DNA of 64,000 nucleotides from Eonycteris spelaea (Eukaryota > Chordata > Mammalia > Chiroptera > Pteropodidae), in NCBI GenBank assembly GCA_003508835.1, contig PUFA01000170.1:1-64000 (forward strand). The letters are read 5' to 3'. Shown piece by piece: positions 37,600 to 48,000 of this stretch. Position 1 is the stretch's first letter. Every line of letters starts with the position of its first letter. Position numbers and translations under genes: made by a program. A model generated the notes under the pieces. That model saw only the letters and a program-made list of their open reading frames with translations, searched no databases and had not been told where the DNA came from.

Positions 37600-37860
37600 C
37601 ATTTATTCATTCAAAAAATAATTAACTAAGTAATTACTATGTGTCTTGTATCTGGGACATTTATGCTATACTTACTTCTACCATTATCATTGTCACTATC
37701 AGACTAACTTTTCTATTTTTAAAGAATCCTCTCCAAATTTTCTTCTCCTTGTTTATCCAAATTTTTATTAGGTTGTGATGATTTATTTATTCAACAAAAC
37801 TTTGGGAGCATTAAATGTGTTAGACATTGGGCTAATTTCAGAGTTATACCAGGCTGGCCA
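37600..37860 (+). repeat. Two fragments of the 'TTCATTCAA' ancient repeat start
   Basis: 'catttattcattcaaaaaat' (37600-37619) followed by 'taattactatgtgtcttgta', and again 'tttatttattcaacaaaact' (37782-37801) with 'ttagacattgggctaatttc'. Both resemble the start of the repeat at 35580. Short and weak. Confidence 0.4.
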
Positions 37861-38369
37861 TAAAAATCTGTCTCTCAAAAGAAGAGTGTTCACCAAAGTT
37901 AATCTCTAATTCAGTGTATTTCTAGTGGATAGAAACCTTCCCTTCACTGTGAATGAGAGTCTTACTAGGGCCTTGTTACTTAGAGAAAAGGACTCATCCC
38001 TTTGTGCCTTAGACCTGGGGTCTGTTACAGTTGGTGAAAGGTCTAAGGAAATATTTTTGAAGAGTTGTTTCTTTTGACTCTGCCTGTCTACTTCACTTTG
38101 AAAATGATATTCATTCCCTGTTTTCTACTCCACCAAGGAGTAAAATGTGTAAAAAATTTACACTCATGGTTTTTCTTTATCATTCTAGGTAGGACCTAAG
38201 ATTTTTTTGGTAAATTTCTAAGAATATTTACAGAAATCGGTTGTCATAATAAAATCAAATATGTGGATGGTCTGAATAGTGTACCTGGCTGTACATATAG
38301 TGCATAAAATATTAAAATATCCAGAGACATTATGTAGACAAGGGGATAGAACCACATGCAGTATTATTA
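37861..38369. other. Unassigned sequence
   Basis: No gene or named repeat recognised. Confidence 0.35.
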
Positions 38370-38560
38370 TTAATGACAGAAGTATCAACAGTGGTAGCAG
38401 TAACTATTTATATAATAGAGTTTTATATATTAGTTAACAGCATACGATTTATTTTAATCCTTCAAATATCCTTGGGATATAATTAAGCAATATAATAGAA
38501 ACTGAAGCTCAGGACGGCTTAATGATAACCTGCTCCAATCCTTATAACTTGTTTCAGGAC
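38370..38560 (+). mobile_element. MIR SINE
   Basis: 'ttttaatccttcaaatatcc' (38452-38471) matches MIR 'tttaatcctcacaacaaccc'. It is followed by 'agaaactgaagctcaggacg' (38497-38516), the counterpart of 'gaggaaactgaggctcagag'. The upstream part also fits at lower quality. Confidence 0.6.
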
Positions 38561-38834
38561 TAAAAGACTGGCTACAATAGCTGTCATAAGCAACAGATTA
38601 CATCATACATAATAGATTTCAGAACATCCTATACTGAGATTTTTATGATGGTAGAATATAGACCAGCACCTCATGGGTCACTACACTGTTTGCCATACAA
38701 TGAACAAATTAAGACTAATCTTCAGAACTGGTTGAAAGAAATAACTCATTAAATTATAATATTTTGTTTCAAGAACAATAAAATGCTAAAATAATATTGA
38801 ATATAATACTAAAATTGAAAAATCAAAAAAGCAT

Positions 38835-39086
38835 GGCAGAAAGGTGAAGGGGAAAAAGAGGGTCAGACTTCCAGGTATAAAACAAGTCAGTGAGTCATGA
38901 GGATGTGGTGTCAAGCAGAAGGAACATCATCAATAATATTGTGATAGCATGTACGGTGACAGATGGTTACTAGGACTTATCATGATCATTTCTTTAGGTA
39001 TATAAATGCAAAGTAACTGTGGTATATACCTGAAACTAATACAATATTGTATGTTAGCTATATTTTAATAAAAATCTTTAAAAAAT
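38835..39086 (+). mobile_element. 5'-truncated L1 3' end, relatively young
   Basis: Carries the laurasiatherian L1 terminal pattern: 'aatattgtgatagcatgtac' (38935-38954), 'cagatggttactaggactta' (38960-38979), 'cctgaaactaatacaatatt' (39030-39049) and 'gtatgttagctatattttaa', then an A/T-rich tail. The 10-mer 'taaaatgcta' occurs at 38779-38788 and directly after the tail at 39087-39096. It could be a target-site duplication, though the left copy is some 45 bases from the first clear L1 sequence. Confidence 0.65.
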
Positions 39087-39096
39087 TAAAATGCTA

Positions 39097-40724
39097 GATT
39101 AGTCTTTTAATGTGTCCTCATAATGTGCAGTTTAGTCTACTCTGACACTGAGTATAATAAATTTGGTAGTTTCTCTTACGATATTTTCTAAAGACCAAAA
39201 ATGTGTTCTCATTTTTTTATTATTCGATTATTTCAATAGTCAGTTCCTGATGAGTTAAACACCTATGTGACAATCCTCGATCTTAAAACATTTGTGTGGT
39301 TTTATTTTTTGTCTTAGATAAGTTCATAAGCTTAGAAACAGAATCGGCAGCTTTTTTAAATGTAGTCTCTTTCCTGTCCACACTCAAAATGGTTCTCCTC
39401 TGCCTTTGTCTTTCTCACCAGCAAGTTTAAAATTACACAATATTTGATAGAAACAGCTCTCTTCTCTCTGAAAATTAGTTTTATTTATTTGTTCCATCTA
39501 AGATATCTTGCTGTACATTATATTTCTGGTATCTGCACCTGGATCCACTCCAGAACGAAAGTGATATTTCCAATGGTTTTGGAAGCAGTATTTTAGAGCT
39601 GGAATTTAATTTTAAGAACCATTAAACCCATTAAAGTAAAATATTTCATGCATTTACCTCTACTTTCCCCACTCATCATCTGCATTTTTTTTCTTCACGT
39701 AAAGCAGTCAAAGTACTTAGTGATCTACCTACGGAATATTCTCATATACTCCTATGTTAGTCGGTGTCTTCCTTCCCTAAATTCCCATATCACTTAAGAA
39801 TTATAATGCAATCATGCATGACATATAGCTTTCTTTGTCGTGTGGCACACTTAAAATATTTTTCATGTTTAATTTTTACAGTTGTTTTTACATGATGATA
39901 GTCCTTTTTTTTCCCTTTGTGATAATTACTATAGTTCTGTCAGCTGCACATGTAAAATAAGAACAATAATTGTCATCTGATTTCTTTTAATCAAGCAAAG
40001 GTTTCCACCTTCTGCATCACATCAGAGGAAATTTGTGCTGTCTTGTTAGTTCTAAGATTTTATTTCCTTACTTCTCTACAACTTTTAATAGCGTCAAATC
40101 CTTGGTCTCACTTCTCATATTTCTTCACTTAAAAAAATCTCTTAACTCAAATGTTTGTGTCCCATGAGATATCAGCATAAACCAAAATAGATCCTCATGA
40201 ATATACAGATTCCACTTTAGAGAATGATACTTTTTTCCTAAGTGGTAGTAGTAATCTTCCAGTGGAGGAGAGATTTGCATGAAGAGGATGTTAGCAAACC
40301 CTCTGCCCCACACATTGGCATAAGTAGTAAAAAACAGTTGTGATATGCAAATTGTCTGCATGTAGACAATTCTTTAACACATTCTCTTAACAGAATGATC
40401 TATAACGACCATATTAAAGAGGTCATTACTGATATGTTGTAGATGAGGTGGGTTACCTAATTCACTTAGCAAGGAGACAGCAGCACTCTGGGTCTTGACC
40501 ACAGGTTTTTGTGCTTTATGACACGTGTGTACTCTTTTATATACCCAAATTTAGTGTGCAAGGCAGAGTTAGCAAATAATCAATAAGGTATAATTTAAAG
40601 ATCATTTGAAGAAAAACTTGCTCTATGATAATTTTATGATTAATGTTAGAATTAATAGAAAGATAATTAACATTTAAGGAGGGGACTGGAATAAGGACTA
40701 TACATTTAATACTTATAAAAAACA
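39097..40724. other. Unassigned sequence with a paired octamer site
   Basis: No gene recognised. 40270-40370 holds two opposed octamer motifs and a short palindrome (see findings). 39588-39650 shows weak MIR-like texture ('ttagagctggaatttaattt'). Confidence 0.35.
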
Positions 40725-40895
40725 TGAGGTAGGTAATACCATCTTCATTTACAGAAAATCAAAGTTCAGAGTAGTTAAATGCTAATAAATCACACACCTG
40801 AGAAAAATGAGACTCAGTAAAATTGAATAATTTGTCAGTTAGTGCCAGAGCCAACATTCAAATTCAGGGCCTTCTGACAGTGAAAGATAATATCG
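40725..40895 (+). mobile_element. MIR SINE
   Basis: 'taataccatcttcatttaca' (40734-40753) matches 'tattatccccattttacag'. Then comes 'atgagactcagtaaaattga' (40808-40827) and 'agtgccagagccaacattca' (40840-40859), the counterpart of 'agtggcagagccgggattcgaac', and 'agggccttctgacag'. The sequence suggests either a small internal duplication or two MIR pieces. Confidence 0.6.
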
Positions 40896-40936
40896 ATCAC
40901 TTTATTTGTTGGTCTTTCCCTTCCTCCCTCTCTCCA

Positions 40937-41012
40937 CCTTCCTTCCTTCCTTCCTTCCTTCCTTCCTTCCTTCCTTCCTTCCTTCCTTCCTTCCTCCTTC
41001 CTTCCTTCCTTC
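40937..41012. repeat. (CTTC)n microsatellite
   Basis: A tandem CCTT run of about 60 bases followed by slightly degraded units. Encodes artificial Pro/Ser/Phe/Leu repeats in all plus frames. Confidence 0.97.
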
Positions 41013-41182
41013 TTCCTCTCTCTCCTCCCTCCCTCCCTCCTCCCTCCCCTCCCTCCCCTCCTTCCCTCCTTCCATTCCTCCCTCCCTCTCTTCCTCCTAC
41101 CCTCCTTCTCTTTCTTTTTCTTTCTTCTTTCTTTTCAATCTTTTTTTCTTTTTTCTCTCTCCCCCTCCCCCTCTCTTCCTCT
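41013..41182. repeat. CT-rich polypyrimidine block
   Basis: Nearly pure pyrimidine on the plus strand, changing from TCCCTCC-type to TTTCTTTC-type to CCCCCTC. With the CTTC run it forms about 240 bases of strand-asymmetric DNA that can form triplexes. Confidence 0.9.
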
Positions 41183-44100
41183 TATAACTATTGTTTGATT
41201 TTATCTGTCATGTTTTCTATGATTATTTGTTTGCTTGCACTTTCATTCCTAGCCTCTATTATGCAATTCCACTGGTGGTCATAACACCATTTTTTTTGGT
41301 AAATAATATTTCACTTTGATAATCATACATGCGAATATTTAAGAAGATAATAAATGTAACTTACATTTGGAAATTAAATTTTTAAAATACTTTTATGCGT
41401 TTTTTGGTTGTTGAAAATTTGGATCTGGGGATAATATATGTTATATCAAATGCAATCTTTTTATACTAAATATACTTGAATATATGGCAACAGTAATCTG
41501 AGAAATTGCTAACAAATTTTTTAAAGAAGGATTAAACAGTAATTGGAAACAGAAAATTATACAATTTATTCTTGAACATAACACAACCACAAATAAAGAC
41601 ATCCTACATTTTCTTCAGGAAAAGATCCCAGTGATATTTTTCACCATTTTGAATACAAAGAGATCTGACAATGTATAAATATTGTTAAATGTCTATTTAA
41701 AATGTCAATTTTCTAGTTTAGACAATTTGATGAGAAAAAATACCTCCCTTAAATTTGGTAATACATGATATTTACTGATTTCAAGTTTTTCTCTAGTAAT
41801 TAGAGTCACAATTTATGATTTTTCCTTTTATTTTTCCATTTGTTTAATTGTTTTGTGGTGATTTATACCAGAGCATATACTATCTGAACTCTTGAATATC
41901 AGAATTTCTATCCAAAGGTGTAAATTTGCCTAAATTTGGGACTCTGTATCATCTTTTTTCCACCAGAGCTCTGAGGCTCTATTGTTCCATTTCTTCTAGC
42001 TCTCCTAAAACAATGTGATTTTTGTTTCTTTTGTTCGCAAACTGAATTTTTGTTTCTTTTATTATTAAAGATTTCTTTCTTTGTTGTTGTAGCTTGAAAA
42101 TTCCAAAGGACTATAATAACGTAGTAAAGTTCTTTTGATTAAATTTAAAGAATTTTCTTAAGTCTTTAAATTTTCAGTCTAAGTTCTCTCTTTTTAAATC
42201 AGGAACTATTTTTTGAACTCTTATTTTTGTGTTGTTAGTTCCACTTTATCTAGAAAACTATATTTTCATTCATTACTCCAGTTTCATGGTGAAGGGAAGA
42301 CAAAAATGAGTAAAACAAAAACTTAGCAGTAATAGCCAAATGTGAGATGTAGTGTCTAATTTTTCCCTGGGGAGGTTGAGAGAGCAAGAACCATAGGTAT
42401 AATGGCTACAATAGGAGACTTTGTCTACACCTTCCATTATCTTTATGCCCTTTGAAATTGGAACTACGGAATGCTTCTTCATTGCTCTTTATTGTTACTT
42501 CTAGAATATTCTCCTCCTCCCTTCCCTAATAATGCCCAGCTTCACTCTCATAGTCAAAATATGGCAACTATTATAGTTATCGTCCAAGTTGCTCTTTCCT
42601 ATTTTTCAAATAACTCTAAATTTATGTCTCTCTCCTCAACTCTGCTCTTCATTTAATTCTTACTGATTTCAAATTCATACAGATAAAGGTTTCTAACTTC
42701 CTGACTTCTCACTTAAATCCAACTAGCATGGCTGCACCTCACTTCAGCATGCCTGTCAGGAGCTGCAGGAAACGAAGCCGAAGAAAAAAACTGGGGGAAG
42801 AAATGCCCTGATTCCTCCTGTGTTTCATTTCTTGCTAGGGGCTTCCACGGAGACCCTAACAAAGAATTTGTTGAAACAAGAACCTGAGAAACACAGCCTG
42901 CGGGAATCAACAAATCCCTTGACACAGACCTTGCATTAGGTAGCCAAATAAAGGAAGTATTAAAAATAGATCTGAGGACAAAATTCTACAGGACCACGAC
43001 GCCACTTTTCAAAGGAAATTGAGAGGTAGGTGGCAGAAGGCAGCTGGACACTTATTCTCAAGTTACTGCCTTGCTAGAAAATTCTGAATGGATTTACATT
43101 CTTACTCATGAACAAAATAATATCAATAGAAGGTAGGCTGCCCAAGAGCACAGGTATGAAATACATATTTTAAAATAGAAGTCCCTTGTAATTAGGACCA
43201 GATATGCAGTTCGAACTCTGTATGGCATTCGTGGTAAAAGTTGTGTTAGCCTAAACTTGCTCTAAGTGACCCAAAGAAATCCATTTGGATCTTGAAGCAT
43301 TTCTTCTTCAAAGGAGAACTGTAATATCAAAGTCAATTGAGCCCCTGGAGTTTACTTCATCCCACATACAGTCAACCTAGAGTAATCCCAAAATTGTAGC
43401 CAAACTCTACTGTCTCTGTCCTCTCGAGTTCCTCTGATCTAGAAATGTCTAATGCATGAAGATTCTTTAGGCTGAATCAGATTATAAAAATTCAAAAAAT
43501 TAGCATTCATGGACAAAAATAAAGTAGCCACTCCTATGATCCAGCCAGCTGTTGTCAGGCATTATCCCAGAACTGCCAATGGGAAAATCAGCAGCCTGAC
43601 AATCGTGGTCATTTTACAACTGATTCATCATCTTCTATGGACCACCTGGTCTTCTTTCTGTCAGTAATATTAGGTGACTGGATAAATGGATATCGAAGGA
43701 AGGCACCTTTTTTGATGCTCACTTATTTTTCATCAACAGAAATCCATACTCACAAAAGAAAAAGAAAAGTATGCTGGAATCTGTTTGGTCTCATTGTGTG
43801 CTGCAGGAATATAAAAGATCACCGATCGGAGGATGAGAAGCTGTGGTGGGAAGCTCGCCAACCGGGGTGCTTTGGCCAACTGAATTGATAACCAAGGCAG
43901 CAGGATGAACTCTGTGTACCGTGATAACTGAGAAACCTGACTCCATTTCTGCATGTCAGTGCATGCGCTGACTGCTTAATCTACTCCTGAGCAGATGCTA
44001 TGTGAGGAAAACAGAACCTCTATCAAATATACAGGTTGCTTTGTTTTCCGTAACGTGGTTTGAAATTATTTCACACGTGACTTCTTGCTAGACAAGACTG

Positions 44101-44239
44101 AATCTGAAATGGAATGCTTCACAGATGAGATCTTAAATTTGAAAGAGTGCTCTGTTCAGTTTTATTGACAGTCATTTCCAAAACTCATGGGTTTTTTTTT
44201 CTTTTTTTTTCTATCAAGCAGCAAATCTATTAGAGATAA
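41183..44239. other. Unassigned sequence; 42.7-44.1 kb is less AT-rich
   Basis: No gene recognised. 42720-43060 and 43540-44060 contain more CpG and G+C than the flanks, with a TATA-like 'gaatataaaag' at 43807-43817. They may be remnants of an old LTR element or unique sequence. I cannot tell. The 83-codon frame at 43637-43888 has no known domain. Confidence 0.35.
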
Positions 44240-44375
44240 ACACAAAGATGTATGTGCACCTGTTGTGACTGAAATGCTATTTATTCTGGAGAAAAACTGG
44301 AAACAACTTAAATGCCCAACAAAGGAGACAGCAAGATGGTTAAAAAAACTGCAGTTTATACATATAACGAATACT
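44240..44375 (+). mobile_element. L1 3' fragment
   Basis: 'attctggagaaaaactggaa' (44284-44303), then 'caacttaaatgcccaacaaa' (44304-44323), match the L1 block 'aatctggaaacaacccaaatgcccaacaat'. Ends in 'ggttaaaaaaactgcagttt'. Confidence 0.55.
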
Positions 44376-44814
44376 ACACTGTCCCACAGAACATGCCTTC
44401 CCTGGGCCCCTGTTTAAATAATGAGAAATATCTGCTAGAGTAACTCCTGTGTCCTCTCTCCCTAATCTTTTTACACAACTCCCTGAATGGTAGTTTTGCA
44501 AAGGACATATTCAACTCTGCACTTCCTCTCCTTGCAAAGCATGCTGTCTTCTGAGTGTTCACCAGTACTCACTGTTCCTCCACGCCGTAAACTCATAAGC
44601 ACAGGCTCTACTTGTACTGGATGCACTACTGTCAATTTAGGATGACATACTAATAAATTCACTTGGTTCCCATCTAGGGCACACTTCTCCTATTGTTTTA
44701 TTAGTAATAGAGATAATATCTGATTGCTATCTGCCCGTCTTCCCCATTTGTTCATCTTTAAATTGGTTCTGTCTTTAGAAAAAAAGAGCAGGTATTTAAA
44801 AAAAAATCTTTAAT
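44376..44814. other. Unassigned sequence
   Basis: No gene or named repeat recognised. Two overlapping minus-strand frames (44374-44662) have no known domain. Confidence 0.3.
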
Positions 44815-45085
44815 GTGTTTTTTCTTCCAGTTTTATTGAGCAGTAATTGGCATATATCACTATATAAGTTTAAGGCATACAGCAGAATGATTTTCTACCC
44901 AATGATTATCACAATAATTTCAGCTTCTCCCTCATGTCTTCAAGGTCCATACGTATTGTCACAAATACTAGAATTTCCTTATTTTTCATAGTTGAACAAT
45001 ATTCCTATAGTGTGTGTTATGTGTATCTGTGGTGTGCGCGCGTGTGCGCGAGTGCATACATGCACATATATACGTATACGTCATC
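44815..45085 (-). mobile_element. L1 3'-end fragment, antisense
   Basis: 'ttccagttttattgagcagt' (44826-44845), 'tatcactatataagtttaag' (44855-44874) and 'gcatacagcagaatgatttt' (44875-44894) are the reversed L1 3' UTR. After a gap, 'tagttgaacaatattcctat' (44989-45008) matches the next reversed L1 block, which then grades into a GT/CG alternating stretch. Confidence 0.65.
45032..45081. other. Z-DNA-prone alternating purine-pyrimidine stretch
   Basis: Two perfect R-Y alternating runs: 45032-45050 (19 bases, GTGTGCGCG-rich) and 45052-45081 (30 bases), separated by a single out-of-phase base. The CG-rich first half is unusual in this AT-rich window. It lies at the end of an antisense L1 piece. Confidence 0.8.
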
Positions 45086-48000
45086 CAGGTTACAACATCT
45101 AATGGCAGGGGACACTCTCATGAGAATGGCACATTATAATCCCTGCTTTACCATCCCCTCTCATCTGCAATAGTTTGTACAGTAGTTTTGCCTCATCAAG
45201 AGAACCTCCACTTCAGTGAACTTCTTAGTCTCATACTCTTCATGTATAGTAATTCAAGTTCTTTTTCTCTACCAGTTTTAGAAGCTGTAGTACCAACACC
45301 TAGATATAGTTGAAAAGAATACGTGGTCCACCAAGCTAGCTAAAACTGAATTCCCTCTAAAACAATTGTTGTGTACTTCTGTTAAAAAACATTCCATTAA
45401 AAAAATATAATTTTCACTCTGTGATTCTTCACCCAACCAGAAGTACCTAGAGAAGTGAGGAATCTCAAAAAATAACGTCTGGGGCAATCCCTGGAGGTCA
45501 AAACAAAGATTTCTACAGAAAACGCTATATGTTTCTAGTTTCAAACATCCTTAGAAAACAGCAACAGGAAACTCCTACTCAGAGTGGGAGGCAGTTATCT
45601 CTTTATCCCCAAACTCCAGCTGGCCCACTGAAATAACTGGCTTAACCGAAATTTTTCTGTGGCAATTTCATAATCCAGGTATGAGTACCCTATCTTGCTT
45701 AATCTTACAACAGAGTTACAATTCACAAGTGCTCAGAACCAAACTAGAATTACGACTGGGAAATAATAAGTCTCCAGTGTTAACATGGCAGGTAGATTTC
45801 AGCATTAGTTCTAGTTTCAATTAAAAATGTCTAAGTAACCCTTGGAAAGATTACTCCAGAGAAAAATCATTTATGTGCCTAGTGTCTTGTAAAGTACAAT
45901 GCCCTTTTGTAGCAGTGGAAAGAATGAAGAAGCACAGCCGTAGACTATTATGATGGATTGCCTGTATTATAAACTTGACATTTCTGAATCGTTTAGTCTA
46001 TTTTGAGGTTTTAATGTCATAATAACAAATAGGCATATCTAGGTTACTGTAGGTAATTGTCGGTGGAGAAACCTGTAAAGATTTTAACTGAAATCTCTCT
46101 TAAATTACTCAGATGTCCAAGTAGTTCAGAATTCCACCACCAGTTCAAAAGCCCCTCAGACTGGAAATCAACATAATACCCAAAGTGTCTTTGTAGTTGT
46201 GTACCCCAAACACAAATATGAATATTAACCTTTTCAACTTACTCTTTGGAATTTTATTTCATAATCTAAAACACTTGCAATGATCTCAAAAATTTAGGAA
46301 TTTACAAATTCACTCCATTATAAAAAAATTAACCTGAGTGAATGTGGGAGAAAAATATATAACATTCATATTTGATAAGGGGACAATTTAAAAAATACAC
46401 TAAAAATATGGCCACTTGAAAAATACCAATACATTGGTTTAACTGTTTAACCTTAAAAAATCTACTGTCATTTGCAACACTACACACAGAGGAAGATAAA
46501 CTAGGAAAATTCACTGAGCATGACTTGATAATTAACAATATTTACAACTGACTTTGAAATCTATAGAGAACACTTAAAGTTACTAAACAATATTATAATT
46601 TCTTATATTCACTACATACAGAAAATGATACAAAATTCTGAAATCAAATGAAATGAACAGCACACTGGAAGTATTTATTATTCATAGAGAAATGTGATTG
46701 GCATGAGCTCTCTAAGACACACCTGCTTAAATATACATGGAGGATACTAATTAGCCTGATGAATTATACTTGCTAAGGACAATGTTCTAAATAAAGTTTA
46801 AGTAAAACAATTATTTAAGGACCAAGAGAAATAATTTCACATTTAGATTTAGCATGAAAAGTTGAATTAAATTTTTCAATCTAAGACAGTCAAAATGGTT
46901 TTTAAAATTTTACATTTAATACGGAATGAAAAACAGTTGAACTAGATATCTGGAAAGTCATAAGTGCATGGAACTGCTCAATCTCCTGGGTTTCCTATGT
47001 AGTAGCCAAAGAAACAGGGTAAATTAATATGTATGACAAGGGATGGATGTTGGCAGTAGTGACATCATTTTAACCATATTTTATCGGCCATATCTCAGTT
47101 GCGTGACTACTCCTAAATGCAGGGACTCTGAGAAACACAGTTACCTGGGTGCCAGGAAGAAGAGCTACGTTTAGAGAAGAGCTAGATTATCTACTCCACA
47201 GGCACTTAACATCTGTATTTTTTAGTGTCTTCACTCTTTAATAGAGATAATAATCTTCATTATAGTGCTCATATAAAGTTTAGAGAACATATCAGTTAAG
47301 AGCTTTGTGTATTTCACAAAATAGTTTCACAAAATTCAGAGAAACATCTCAAGTTCTAACAACCTTCACGGCAAAGGAGACAGATAAGTTGCTCAGTCTG
47401 TGCATCATATGGGCTGAAGCCATTGATGGATACCTCATGCTATCAATTCTGGGTTCACGGAAATAAATGAGAGGCAGGGAGAGTGAATTACTAAAACAAG
47501 GAATCCCCTGGAGATAGCAAGTTACTGAGATACAAGCTTGGCTTCCAGAGAATCAGAGGAAAATTACAAGAAATAGAGTCAATATGGCAAGGGTTATGGC
47601 AACCAAGTTGAACCTTAGAGACAGATACACCCACCAGGCACACATTTTCACTGTTTCACAACCTGACTTAAAGGACCACATATAAACAGCTACTTAAGGT
47701 CCTCCAGATTTTCATTAATTTAAATGAAATATCAGAAGTTTACTGAATTCTCCATTGGATCAAATTGGTAGAGAAGCGGCAGAGAGAATGTGGCTTTCGC
47801 CCATGAGATTGCATTTCTATTTTTTAAACAGTGAATCTTAGCTTTGGGGTTCAAAATTAGCTGAAGAAACTGGTTAGCAAGGACAATATTCTATCTCCTT
47901 TCTGGGTGGATGAACAATTAATCCCAGGGGGCCATATCCTGCTCACTTCCTTTGAATTATCAGACTGGCAGTTGCTGAACATAGGGTGTGAAGGATAGAT

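Noticed and set aside
40823..41284. 153-codon plus-strand frame
   Set aside because: It is driven by the CTTC/CT polypyrimidine block, giving Pro-Ser-Phe-Leu low complexity.
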